Of a stretch of 64,000 nucleotides of DNA, positions 51,011 to 59,194 are shown piece by piece. This DNA is from an uncultured Pelagibacteraceae bacterium (GTDB lineage Bacteria; Pseudomonadota; Alphaproteobacteria; Pelagibacterales; Pelagibacteraceae). The notes under the pieces were generated by a model that worked only from the letters and a program-made list of their open reading frames with translations, was not told where the DNA came from and did no database searches. Both the position numbers and the translations under genes were made by a program. Within the stretch, counting starts at the first letter, position 1, and every line of letters starts with the position of its first letter. The DNA is taken from contig CACFKO010000005.1 of NCBI GenBank assembly GCA_902566925.1, positions 1-64,000 on the forward strand. The letters are read 5' to 3'.

Positions 51011-51438
51011 TGATGAGTAGACGGGGCAGTTACGCTGTTGAGTTCGCATTGATCTTCCCGATCTTTCTATTTCTTATCTTTGGGGGTATTGAACTTCTTT
51101 GGTATTCAATAGAAACAGGCAAGGTCACTTCGGCGCTGACAGCAGGTTGCAGAGGTGGAGCGGCGACAGGCATTAACATCTTTACCGATCCCTTTGCCCG
51201 TGCTGGTGAATACATCAACGAAACTGTATCCAGAAACAGTAGATTTAATTGTGGAGCCGGTGACTGTTTTATTGTTATTTCAGAATCCGACTTATCAACA
51301 CCAGATGTATTGTGGATGGATTGCAGAGTAGAGGTGGATTATACTTCACTAACTAACTTTGTCCCCGGACTACCTACTCTTATCGTGGCTACATCGTCAC
51401 AACCAATCACCAGACCTTTAGAGGAAGAAGATGAATAG
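51010..51438 (+). CDS. TadE-like pseudopilin protein
   Basis: The 142-residue product starts with MMSRRGSYAVEFALIFPIF, then FLFLIFGGIELLW. This is the TadE/TadG prepilin-like N-terminus (a short basic head, Gly, a conserved Glu, and a membrane helix). The remainder is an extracytoplasmic domain with three or four Cys (CRGG, FNCGAGDCF, MDCRVEV) that may form disulfides. In bacteria TadE proteins are minor components of Flp pili. Here it is wedged between dUTPase and a zinc-ribbon gene with overlaps on both sides, so it is a resident gene. Its role in a phage is unknown. Confidence 0.78.
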   Translation: MMSRRGSYAVEFALIFPIFLFLIFGGIELLWYSIETGKVTSALTAGCRGGAATGINIFTDPFARAGEYINETVSRNSRFNCGAGDCFIVISESDLSTPDVLWMDCRVEVDYTSLTNFVPGLPTLIVATSSQPITRPLEEEDE

Positions 51439-51715
51439 AGAACAACGCCGAGCCGCTGAGAAGCAGGCCAAGAAAGATGGTAGTGGAGAAGTGCAGGAGA
51501 AAGTTGCGCTTTTTGGCAAACTAGGAGATGAATGTCTTGCTTGCTCTAAGCCTTTCGATAAGAAGAATAAAGAAATGGTTATGTCTTGGCAGGTGATTGT
51601 TCACGAAAAAGAAGAAAAAGTTAATCTTTATTGCCCCGATTGTTGGAATAAGGCTCAAGAAGTAATACATAGTTTCATTGAGCATATTGAAAACAAGAAC
51701 GGGGGTGAGGAATGA
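51431..51715 (+). CDS. Zinc-ribbon small protein
   Basis: The 94-residue product has a basic helical start (MNREQRRAAEKQAKK) and two Cys pairs, CLACSKPF (about 35-38) and YCPDCWNK (about 68-71), spaced like a zinc ribbon. It is probably a nucleic-acid or protein-binding factor. The ATG overlaps the TadE-like gene by eight bases and its end overlaps the IMPDH-family gene by four. Confidence 0.7.
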   Translation: MNREQRRAAEKQAKKDGSGEVQEKVALFGKLGDECLACSKPFDKKNKEMVMSWQVIVHEKEEKVNLYCPDCWNKAQEVIHSFIEHIENKNGGEE

Positions 51716-52749
51716 TGGCCTATATGGAAAAGCATAGAGTGGCACTTAGTTTTGACGACGTGCTACTTGAACCAAAGTATTCAGAGGTTATGTCACGCAA
51801 AGAAATAGAGATTAAACAAAGGCTTAAAAATGTTAGATCTGAACCATTCACGCTTCCTATTATTGCAAGCCCAATGGACACAATCTCAGAAGTAGATATG
51901 GCCCGCGCCGCATCCGATTGTGGAGGTGTGGCTATTATTCACCGTTATAATTCTATTGAAGAACAAGCCGCAATGGTTATGGATGTTATTAATACAGGCC
52001 ATACAGTAGGCGCAGCAATCGGTGTTGGAGACGACTTTATAAAGAGAGCAGAGGCCCTCGTCCGTGTCGGCGTTAGTTTTCTTTGTATTGACGTAGCTCA
52101 TGGTCATCACGCCAAAGTTCGCTATGCACTACAAGTATTAAAGAATACGTTTGGCGATGAAGTTCATCTTATGGCTGGCAATGTAGCAACACTGCAAGCC
52201 TTTAATGATTTAGCCGACTGGGGCGCTGACTCTATCCGCGTGGGTATCGGAGGAGGTTCTATTTGTTCCACCCGCATCCAGACAGGGCACGGTATGCCAA
52301 CTTTGCAGTCAGTTATGGACTGTGCCCAGTCAGACAGAGATGCAACACTTATTGCAGACGGAGGTATCCGAACCAGTGGCGACATTGTAAAAGCACTGGC
52401 CGCAGGAGCAGACTTTGTAATGTTAGGCTCCCTCTTGGCGGGAACAGACGAAACTCCCGGTGCAGTCATCAACACAAAGAGCGGTAGAGAGAAGATCTAC
52501 CGAGGTATGGCAAGCAAAGAAGCGCAACGAAACTGGCGTAATAGAGTTTCATCCATTGAAGGCGTGTCACACACAGTGCCACTAAAGGGGCCAGTAGCAG
52601 ATGTTTTGGGAGAGTTACGAACCGGTATTACAAGCGGCATTTCTTATTCTGGTGCTACTTGTGTTAAATCACTTCAGTCCAGAGCGACCTTTGTACGACA
52701 AACACAATCAGGACAGGTAGAAAGCTCTACCCACATTAAGAGAATCTAA
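51712..52749 (+). CDS. IMP dehydrogenase / GMP reductase family
   Basis: A TIM-barrel enzyme of guanine nucleotide metabolism. The 345-residue product has SFDDVLLEPKYS at the start, IASPMDTISEVDMA, and GGVAIIHRYNSIEEQ. It also has the catalytic Cys loop GIGGGSICSTRIQTG, ADGGIRTSGDIVKALAAGA and YRGMASKEA. The CBS domains of most IMPDHs are absent, so the length equals GMP reductase. The GVAIIHRYNSIEEQ and GPVADV segments look IMPDH-like, while the flap lacks the Arg-Tyr pair of IMPDH. I leave the direction of the reaction open. With PurA it gives the phage control over IMP use. Confidence 0.88.
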   Translation: MMAYMEKHRVALSFDDVLLEPKYSEVMSRKEIEIKQRLKNVRSEPFTLPIIASPMDTISEVDMARAASDCGGVAIIHRYNSIEEQAAMVMDVINTGHTVGAAIGVGDDFIKRAEALVRVGVSFLCIDVAHGHHAKVRYALQVLKNTFGDEVHLMAGNVATLQAFNDLADWGADSIRVGIGGGSICSTRIQTGHGMPTLQSVMDCAQSDRDATLIADGGIRTSGDIVKALAAGADFVMLGSLLAGTDETPGAVINTKSGREKIYRGMASKEAQRNWRNRVSSIEGVSHTVPLKGPVADVLGELRTGITSGISYSGATCVKSLQSRATFVRQTQSGQVESSTHIKRI

Positions 52750-53090
52750 TGAGTGAACCTAAGTACGGCACGATGAATAAGAAAGTCGTATTCTACGACT
52801 CAGATAAACGTTTTGCAGAGTTAAAGATACGATTACAGCACGACGGCATCTCACAAGCCCAGTTCTTTCGTGGCATTGTAACAGGCTATTTAATGCAGGA
52901 TGGAGACGTATTATCTTACGTCGATAAACTAAAAGCATCAAAAAACATAGGCAACCGAACCAAAAAGAGTATAAAAGAAGAAAGAGAACTAATTAATACT
53001 GGAAAAGAGCAATTGGATAAGTTGGCTCTTGGTGATGAAGAGATAGAGAACATTTTCGACATTCTTGAAAAGCAAAACCCAGACCTTTAA
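52749..53090 (+). CDS. Unknown protein, possible ribbon-helix-helix
   Basis: The 113-residue product has a segment RFAELKIRLQHDGISQAQFF followed by a helix GIVTGYLMQD. The strand, turn and two helices would fit a ribbon-helix-helix DNA- or RNA-binding unit. The second half is charged and helical (Lys/Glu-rich). It begins at the TAATG overlap with the IMPDH-family gene. A regulator is possible but not shown. Confidence 0.58.
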   Translation: MSEPKYGTMNKKVVFYDSDKRFAELKIRLQHDGISQAQFFRGIVTGYLMQDGDVLSYVDKLKASKNIGNRTKKSIKEERELINTGKEQLDKLALGDEEIENIFDILEKQNPDL

Positions 53091-53112
53091 GGTGCTTTTC
53101 TAAAAGTTAGTT

Positions 53113-53120
53113 ACTATTTA
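53113..53120 (+). promoter_or_regulatory. Late-type motif ACTATTTA
   Basis: The motif is in the context TACTATTTATTATAC and ends 32 bases before the start at 53153. It marks the return from metabolic to late genes. Confidence 0.57.
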
Positions 53121-53152
53121 TTATACAATCTACTACAGGAGATTTTTTTATT

Positions 53153-53824
53153 ATGAGCAAGAAAACACTTTTGAATGAAGCTACCGTGCGTCAGTTTATG
53201 AAATACGCTAACATCGGCGGTCTGGCACAAGGCTTTATCAATGAAACATATAAAATGGAAGAAGAGCTTGACGAGGCTGCTCACGATGAAGGTCGTGAAG
53301 ATAAGCTAGAAGAAGCCGAGCTTGATGAAGGTCGTCACGACGAAGGCCGCGAAGACAAGATGGAAGAGGCCGCACACGAAGAGGCTATGCACGACGAAGG
53401 TCGCGGCGTACCACCTATGGAAGAGGCTGCACACGAAATGGAAGAAGCTGCTCACGAAGACGAAGCAGACTTGGATCTTGATGCTGATGAAGCCGAAGTT
53501 GAAGATACTTCCGAGGCTTCCGTTGAGGCTCTTGTTGACGCTCTCGCAGACACTATCACCCGCGTGACTGGCGTTGAGGTGAGTGCTGCTGACGATGCTC
53601 CTCCGATCGACGATGCTCCAGACCTCGAAGCAGACGCCGACCTTGATTTGGACGCCGCTGCTGCCGACGAAGAAGAAGCCGCAGACGATCTCCTCGACGA
53701 AGAAGAGATGATCGAAGAAACGGTTCGCAGAGTAACCAAGAGAATCGCTGCTGCTAAGAAGCGCGATCAATTGGCTGAGACAATCACTAGCCGCATTATG
53801 GAAAGACTCGCGAGCAAGAAGTGA
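53153..53824 (+). CDS. Highly acidic repeat protein, probable late
   Basis: The 223-residue product begins with a helical segment (LLNEATVRQFMKYANIGG). Imperfect repeats of HDEGREDKMEEA follow (about 45-105), then an Asp/Ala/Glu-rich stretch, and finally a Lys/Arg helical end. About a third of the residues are acidic. Acidic head-core proteins of T4-type phages have similar composition, and its late-type motif and private terminator suggest high late expression. A prohead-core or packaged protein is my inference. Confidence 0.68.
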   Translation: MSKKTLLNEATVRQFMKYANIGGLAQGFINETYKMEEELDEAAHDEGREDKLEEAELDEGRHDEGREDKMEEAAHEEAMHDEGRGVPPMEEAAHEMEEAAHEDEADLDLDADEAEVEDTSEASVEALVDALADTITRVTGVEVSAADDAPPIDDAPDLEADADLDLDAAAADEEEAADDLLDEEEMIEETVRRVTKRIAAAKKRDQLAETITSRIMERLASKK

Positions 53825-53845
53825 TTTTAAAACTGTAGTAGATTG

Positions 53846-53880
53846 AAGGCCACGGTGGGTTATCTTACCGTGGCCTTTAT
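53846..53880 (+). terminator. Intrinsic terminator
   Basis: AAGGCCACGGT and ACCGTGGCCTT form a perfect eleven-pair stem with a ten-base loop (GGGTTATCTT), followed by TATTTT. It ends the transcript of the acidic repeat gene. Confidence 0.9.
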
Positions 53881-53892
53881 TTTGAGGCATCG

Positions 53893-54276
53893 ATGGATTG
53901 GTTAATATTATTTATTGGTTTTTTTAGTGGCGTGTTAGTGCATCGCGTGTTATCTTCTTTTATGGAGTTGGGACAGACAGGTCTGTATGTTAGAGAGGCC
54001 GAAAAGAACGCTCTTGTAATGCTGGCGACCGTAGCGGAGTCAGTTGCATACATACAAAGCATCAAATACCGCGTCATGGAAGAGATGGAAGTCCCAGACC
54101 ATACTATAAAGTTAACAAAGAATGTTGACGATTATAACTTTACTGCTTGGAAAAACGCAGCAGTTAGTAATCTACTTGCAGCATACCCAGAGAAATACAG
54201 AAACATGGCTAGATATGTGGACTGGAAGACTGGGATGAAAATGTTAAATCAAATCTACAAGAAAGGACAAAAGTAA
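53893..54276 (+). CDS. Membrane-anchored unknown protein
   Basis: The 127-residue product has an N-terminal membrane segment (LILFIGFFSGVLVHRVL, residues 4-20) and a helical cytoplasmic or periplasmic domain. There is no signal cleavage site. It starts after a GAGG site, 13 bases behind the terminator. Its stop overlaps the ClpP-like gene start (TAATG), so it may be a partner or membrane anchor for that protease, which is inference. Confidence 0.65.
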   Translation: MDWLILFIGFFSGVLVHRVLSSFMELGQTGLYVREAEKNALVMLATVAESVAYIQSIKYRVMEEMEVPDHTIKLTKNVDDYNFTAWKNAAVSNLLAAYPEKYRNMARYVDWKTGMKMLNQIYKKGQK

Positions 54277-54947
54277 TGAGCAGGGTTAAGAAGTTAGAAG
54301 ACGAAAAGCCTGATACCGAAAAGGAAAGCACAGATGATGCGCTATCCAAGATTTTAATGCTGGGCGCTGGCTCGCAGGAGCCAGAACTTCGCACCATGAC
54401 ACTTATTGGGGATATTAGCGAGGAGATAAGCAAAGATATTTTATCTGCCCTCTGGTATCTTAAACACTCAGCCAAAACACAAGAGTTGGCAAACCCAGAA
54501 GATCCCGAGTGTGAGGAGCTGGTGGATGTTGTTTTGCCCATTGAGATTATCGTATCTACAAACGGCGGCAACGCAGACGATATGTTTGCTATCTATGACG
54601 CTATGCGATACATCAAAGAGGAAGTTGAGATTGAAACTTTCGGTTTGGGCAAGGTTATGTCAGCCGGGACTCTTATTCTCGCTGCTGGTACAAAGGGCAA
54701 GCGTAAAATTGGCAGGCATTGTCGTGTTATGATCCACTCCGTTATCGGTGGTTCAGTGGGGCCTATGCACCAGTTGGACAACGAGATGAAAGAAGTCAAG
54801 GCTATTCAGGAGGCTTATATCAAAGCCATCTGCGAAGAAACTAACTTGACCGAGCGTAAACTACGCTCCCTTCTTAAAAAGAAAGTTAATATTTATCTCA
54901 CAGCAGAAGAGGCTGTTGAGCACGGCTTTGCCGACATAATTGTATAG
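54276..54947 (+). CDS. ClpP-like serine protease
   Basis: The 223-residue product has the ClpP fold signatures: STNGGNADDMFAIYDAM (oxyanion Gly pair), GKVMSAGTLILAAG with nucleophile Ser129, and MIHSVIGG with His154. In the third position, the sequence KVNIYLTAEEAVEHGFAD puts Asn205 where ClpP normally has the catalytic Asp (RDRFLSAPEAVEYG). Activity may therefore be lowered or changed. No Clp ATPase is seen in this window, so it would need a host ClpA/X or work alone. The first 35 residues are an acidic extension. Confidence 0.88.
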   Translation: MSRVKKLEDEKPDTEKESTDDALSKILMLGAGSQEPELRTMTLIGDISEEISKDILSALWYLKHSAKTQELANPEDPECEELVDVVLPIEIIVSTNGGNADDMFAIYDAMRYIKEEVEIETFGLGKVMSAGTLILAAGTKGKRKIGRHCRVMIHSVIGGSVGPMHQLDNEMKEVKAIQEAYIKAICEETNLTERKLRSLLKKKVNIYLTAEEAVEHGFADIIV

Positions 54948-54958
54948 GAGATTAAAGT

Positions 54959-55507
54959 ATGAAAATCGCAGATAAGGGCTGGATTGTATTAGACAAACGA
55001 TCCTCATTAACCAAGATCGCACAGGACCAAAACCTTCCTTGTTGCACACTTTGTGCAATGTGGTGTTTGGATGTGGCTGACGGAGTTAACGAAATCTCTG
55101 TTACGCGCTACGCAGGCCAAGATACGGCGTGGTGGAAGATGGCCAATGTTTATGAGTGGACTGATCCTTGGAGCGCACTTACAGCAATCCAGCATAAGCT
55201 AGGTGGGACCATTGCTTATTGCGCTGATGTTGAAGACCTCGCACCACCACTAACTCCCGGTCGTTGGCACATTATCCAGAGATGGAGCAGGTTAGAGCTT
55301 AACGATGAGGAACTAATGGAAGATGATGAAGTAGTAAATGGCTCATACGGTCACACTTATCTTGCTTATGCCGACGAAAACGAAGAAGGTAAAGTAACTA
55401 TCGTCCAGAGCAGTATCAAGAAAGGATACCGTATTAACACTGGAACTTGGGAAGGCAGCGCAGGACTTAAAGGTTTTTCTGTGGGTGTCCTAACTTTACC
55501 TGCATAA
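54959..55507 (+). CDS. Unknown Cys-rich-start protein
   Basis: The 182-residue product has a Cys cluster near residue 28-36 (LPCCTLCAMWC), a Trp-rich centre (WKMANVYEWTDPWSAL) and a GHTYLAYAD segment near residue 130. The order Cys helix, then Gly-His strand resembles the catalytic layout of papain-like or NlpC-type cysteine peptidases, but the similarity is weak. It follows ClpP behind TAGGAG. An ACTATTTA motif follows its stop codon. Confidence 0.6.
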   Translation: MKIADKGWIVLDKRSSLTKIAQDQNLPCCTLCAMWCLDVADGVNEISVTRYAGQDTAWWKMANVYEWTDPWSALTAIQHKLGGTIAYCADVEDLAPPLTPGRWHIIQRWSRLELNDEELMEDDEVVNGSYGHTYLAYADENEEGKVTIVQSSIKKGYRINTGTWEGSAGLKGFSVGVLTLPA

Positions 55508-55510
55508 AAT

Positions 55511-55518
55511 ACTATTTA
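55511..55518 (+). promoter_or_regulatory. Late-type motif ACTATTTA
   Basis: The context ATAAAATACTATTTATTG resembles the complete T4 late consensus (TATAAATACTATT). It ends 19 bases before the start at 55538. Confidence 0.6.
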
Positions 55519-55537
55519 TTGTATTATAGGAGCCTTT

Positions 55538-57223
55538 ATGATGAGCACCAACTGGGATTTATTGATTGAGAACCATTTTAACAAGAAAGGAAACGAAGAA
55601 GAAAAATTATCTTTGGACCTTTTGATGGAGTCTATTGGGGAAGTTTTAGCAGAGATGCCAGCCCCAGATGATTACTTACTGACCGAGAGAATGGGTACTC
55701 AAACCCTGACTTTCAGTTCTATTCCTGAGATCCCCGTCTCGGAGATCGGCTGGTCCGCAATGGAAACCAGAGAAGGCGTGGAAGTGCCCTCCGAACAGCG
55801 CAGCCAGTTAGCCCAGTTTTTATCTGGCATTGCTCCCGGTGCAGATCTTCCTGTTAAAATCGCAGATCTATCCGAGTTTTATCGTATGGATGATGAGATG
55901 ATGCGTAGCCTTGAAACTGGCAATATGAAAGAGAATATTGGAAAAGCAATGTCTTACCTAGTTTTCTTCAAGACACTCACCCAGATCCTAACTCAGTTTA
56001 ACGCATCCTCCGCAGGCTTCTCTTTTGAATCTTTCTTGGGTGTCTTGCTAGGTGGTAAACAGGTTCCAACCGGCGAAGGCACAATTGCAGACTTGACCGA
56101 TGAAAACGGCGTACCTATCAGCTTGAAGCTTTATAGAGAGGGATCACTTGAAGTTGGTGGGTCATTTACTGATTTGTCCCGAGACTTGAGAAAGAGTGAA
56201 TACAAAAACACAATGCAATATATTGTTGTTACAAAGAATCTTTCTGGTGGTGCAGGCGAACAAGAAGGTACTCTAAATTGGTACAGGTTCAACTTTAACC
56301 TCAGCAATGTTTATAACATCATCGCCAACTCAAGTAAAGAATCACGCAAAAACATTCTTCTTCCAAAAGTATTTATTGAGTCAAACGGTCAGAGTGTTGA
56401 AGGAGTGCCCGAAAAGGGCGCAAGTATGCCCAGTGCAGAAGAAATGGAGAACCAATTCTTTGAAATCTTATCTGGTATCGTTTCAGACAATGAAGAACTC
56501 GCCGCGATTGATCTTGAGGGACTGAAGCAATCTATGGATTTTGCCAAGAACGATCAGTTGTTTGGTGGCAAGAAAATACGCGGCAAGGACGGTATGAAGG
56601 TAGCCCCTGTTATACAGGTTTTAAGAGCCTCGGTTTTCAAAGATAGTGATCTAAACAATGCTGAAGTTAAACAAACTGCTATTTATAAAGCCATTTCCCA
56701 AGCTAGCAATGCATTGCTTAATCGCTACAAGCGTGACGCACAAACTAAAAGACGACAAGCCACTCTAAACGAAATGTATTTTTATGATGGCTTGAATGAG
56801 AAAGAACTTATTGAACGATCCCGAGTCTTTTATAATAGTGCCTCACCCGAAGTTAAACTAAAGGCGTTGGCTGTAGCATATGGTTTCATTTCCAATGGAC
56901 ACTTTAACTTGGCACAAGGTATGGTTCTCAATGTTGCCAAACTCGCAGGAGATCAAGCAGGAGACTTATTCCCCGGCGATCAGTCACAAGTTGGTATCGG
57001 CCAGTTGGAGATCGGAGCATCTAATGTCCAGCAAGTGCTTAATAAGATCGGCGCTCTGTTAAATCAAAACATCTTTGAGATTTTTGAAAACCTTAAACTT
57101 TTGACTACAAACATTCAAGGTTACTTTGCTGGTGGTTTGCAAGATAATACAAAAGCCACGACAGCGATTACTGCCGCTGAAACCATTGAAACCAAGACGG
57201 CAGACATCGCAGACACAGAATAA
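55538..57223 (+). CDS. Large unknown late protein
   Basis: The 561-residue product is unrecognised. A segment near residues 165-200 (SFESFLGVLLGGKQVP, then TIADLTDENGVPISLKLY) has the look of a nuclease-type fold. It has an E/D strand, a turn and a strand ending in S-L-K, as in PD-(D/E)xK enzymes with Ser in place of the second acid. It has neither signal peptide nor membrane segments. The ACTATTTA motif in front and a strong AGGAG site suggest a late, possibly virion-associated protein. Confidence 0.65.
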   Translation: MMSTNWDLLIENHFNKKGNEEEKLSLDLLMESIGEVLAEMPAPDDYLLTERMGTQTLTFSSIPEIPVSEIGWSAMETREGVEVPSEQRSQLAQFLSGIAPGADLPVKIADLSEFYRMDDEMMRSLETGNMKENIGKAMSYLVFFKTLTQILTQFNASSAGFSFESFLGVLLGGKQVPTGEGTIADLTDENGVPISLKLYREGSLEVGGSFTDLSRDLRKSEYKNTMQYIVVTKNLSGGAGEQEGTLNWYRFNFNLSNVYNIIANSSKESRKNILLPKVFIESNGQSVEGVPEKGASMPSAEEMENQFFEILSGIVSDNEELAAIDLEGLKQSMDFAKNDQLFGGKKIRGKDGMKVAPVIQVLRASVFKDSDLNNAEVKQTAIYKAISQASNALLNRYKRDAQTKRRQATLNEMYFYDGLNEKELIERSRVFYNSASPEVKLKALAVAYGFISNGHFNLAQGMVLNVAKLAGDQAGDLFPGDQSQVGIGQLEIGASNVQQVLNKIGALLNQNIFEIFENLKLLTTNIQGYFAGGLQDNTKATTAITAAETIETKTADIADTE

Positions 57224-57237
57224 GTTTAAATAACCAC

Positions 57238-57266
57238 TTGACAAGCAAGTGTAGGGTGGTTATAAT
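57238..57266 (+). promoter_or_regulatory. Sigma70-type promoter of groEL
   Basis: TTGACA, a 17-base spacer and TATAAT. The -35 element is flanked by CACTTG and CAAGTG, a six-base inverted repeat that could be an operator. It lies 26 bases before the groEL start. Confidence 0.82.
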
Positions 57267-57291
57267 ATAAGAGACAACAGAGAGGTGTGTA

Positions 57292-58845
57292 TTGTCCAAG
57301 AGTTATGACGCGGGATCTTCGTTAAGTCAGAAGATCATCGCTGGTGTTGATAAACTTGCTGATAATGTTGCTTCAACGCTTGGCCCCCGTGGGCGTAATG
57401 TAATCATTAAACAAGCAGGAAAGCGACCTATCATTACAAAAGATGGTGTGACCGTTGCAGAGTTTGTGGACCTCGATGATCCCTTTGAGGATGTCGGAGC
57501 ACAGATTATTAAGCAGGCTTCACGCCAGACTAACACGGTTGCCGGTGATGGCACCACAACCGCTACAGTGCTCGCCAGAGCCATCCTACACGGCGCACAA
57601 CGCCACATTGTGGCTGGCGCATCACCTATTGATGTGAAGCGCGAGATTGATGCGACCGTTGAAGATTATGTTAAAAACCTAAAAGAGATGGCCAGACCTA
57701 TCCAAAGCGAAGAAGACATTGCACACATTGCAACTATCTCCGCGAACAACGATGAAACCATTGGAAAGTTGGTTGCTAAAGCAGTTGACTGTGTTGGTAA
57801 GGACGGTTCTATCTCTGTGGAAGAGGCTCGTTCCCTAGAGACAAGCCTTGATCTGACCGAGGGCTTCCGTTTTGATTCTGGTTATACAGCGACAGCATTT
57901 ATTAATGACGAGCGCCGTGGGGCAGTTGTATACGAAGATCCTCTTATTCTTGTTGCAGACTGTAAGATTGACAAGGTGGAAGATATTCTACCAGTCCTTG
58001 AAACGGTTGCAAGGGAAGGAAGACCGCTGGTTATTGTGGCTTCTGACATTGAGGGGCAAGCACACGCAGCACTTATTATGAATATGATGCGTGGTACTAT
58101 GAAGATTGCAGCGGTTAAAGCTCCTCGCTACGGAGAAGAGCGCAGGAACATCCTTAAAGATTTGTGCCTGTCCACAGGTGCAGCGTATGCAACGAAGTCC
58201 GCAGGACTTAAACTTAAAGATGTGAAACTGGAACACCTTGGAACTTGTAAGAAGATTGACATCCTAAAAGGTTGGACTACGATCGTCGGAGGCAAAGGCA
58301 ACTACGAGGACGTAGACACTCAGATTGACAATCTTAAAGTAGAACTTGAACAAACTGATAATCTCCGTGAGTGTGAGCGCATCCAAGAACGGATTACAAG
58401 ACTTGCATCTGGTGTTGCAGTTATTAAAGTTGGTGCTGCGACAGAAATTGAAATGATTGAGAAGAAGCACCGTATTGAAGATGCACTTGAAGCAGTGCGA
58501 GCAGCACAGTTAGAAGGTATTGTTCCGGGCGGTGGTGTTGCTCTTGTCCGTGCCAGAAAGTACACAAAGGGCTATGGAAAGATTGTTTACAAAGCAGTTG
58601 CAGAGCCACTACGACAGATGGCCAAGAACGCAGGCGAAAGCCCAGATGTAATCCTATCTATGGTTCAGCGAGCAAAAGGTGACCGAGGCTGGGACTTTAA
58701 GTCAAGCAAGATGAAGAATATGATTGCTACTGGTATTATTGATCCTGTTAAGGTTACAATCACAGCATTGCAGAACGCAGCATCGGCAGCAGGAACTTTG
58801 ATCACAACCGATCACGCTATTATCGAGGCCGAAGATGGAAGTTAA
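57292..58845 (+). CDS. groL: GroEL-like chaperonin
   Basis: The 517-residue product is a full-length group I chaperonin. It has STLGPRGRNVIIKQ, ITKDGVTVA and GDGTTTATVLA (85-95), and an apical domain with EGFRFDSGY. AAVKAPRYGEERRNILKDL follows, then DALEAVRAAQLEGIVPGGG with the catalytic Asp, and DPVKVTITALQNAASAAG. The GGM-repeat tail of E. coli GroEL is absent. It would fold phage proteins with the GroES-like product (38377) or with host GroES. It starts at TTG after AGAGAGG and has its own promoter. Confidence 0.96.
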   Translation: MSKSYDAGSSLSQKIIAGVDKLADNVASTLGPRGRNVIIKQAGKRPIITKDGVTVAEFVDLDDPFEDVGAQIIKQASRQTNTVAGDGTTTATVLARAILHGAQRHIVAGASPIDVKREIDATVEDYVKNLKEMARPIQSEEDIAHIATISANNDETIGKLVAKAVDCVGKDGSISVEEARSLETSLDLTEGFRFDSGYTATAFINDERRGAVVYEDPLILVADCKIDKVEDILPVLETVAREGRPLVIVASDIEGQAHAALIMNMMRGTMKIAAVKAPRYGEERRNILKDLCLSTGAAYATKSAGLKLKDVKLEHLGTCKKIDILKGWTTIVGGKGNYEDVDTQIDNLKVELEQTDNLRECERIQERITRLASGVAVIKVGAATEIEMIEKKHRIEDALEAVRAAQLEGIVPGGGVALVRARKYTKGYGKIVYKAVAEPLRQMAKNAGESPDVILSMVQRAKGDRGWDFKSSKMKNMIATGIIDPVKVTITALQNAASAAGTLITTDHAIIEAEDGS

Positions 58846-59194
58846 AGTACAGTATGTATCAGAATTAAACAAGGTTCTAAATGAAATAAGAAGACTTATG
58901 CCCACTTCGATGGATTGGACTTATGAGTTGAACACTGCCTCTACATTTCTTGACAGAGGTCAAGTAGAAGTAGCAGCTAGTATTATTGATGCGACCAGAC
59001 AATCAATGTACCAAGTAGATCAAAGATTGGCTGATTGCCAAGCTATGTTAACTGGTTATTTATCTGCGACCTCTCCGAAACAACAAGAGACGCAAGATAT
59101 AGATATTGAAAAACTGGAGCAGATGAGCGAAAAATTAAAAAGTGTAGCAGGCATGATGCAACCACAGGAGGACACAAATGGTACAACTAGTTGA
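58835..59194 (+). CDS. Unknown helical protein after groEL
   Basis: The 119-residue product is unrecognised. It is mostly helical with a hydrophilic, Glu/Gln-rich C-terminus. Its ATG lies inside the groEL 3' end (11-base overlap) and its own end overlaps the next gene by 17 bases. Close linkage to the chaperonin may only reflect the compact operon. Confidence 0.62.
   Translation: MEVKVQYVSELNKVLNEIRRLMPTSMDWTYELNTASTFLDRGQVEVAASIIDATRQSMYQVDQRLADCQAMLTGYLSATSPKQQETQDIDIEKLEQMSEKLKSVAGMMQPQEDTNGTTS

Noticed and set aside
53306..53890. A minus-strand frame of 194 codons opposite the acidic repeat gene.
   Set aside because: It mirrors the GA-rich repeats and crosses a terminator stem; composition is unlike a folded protein.
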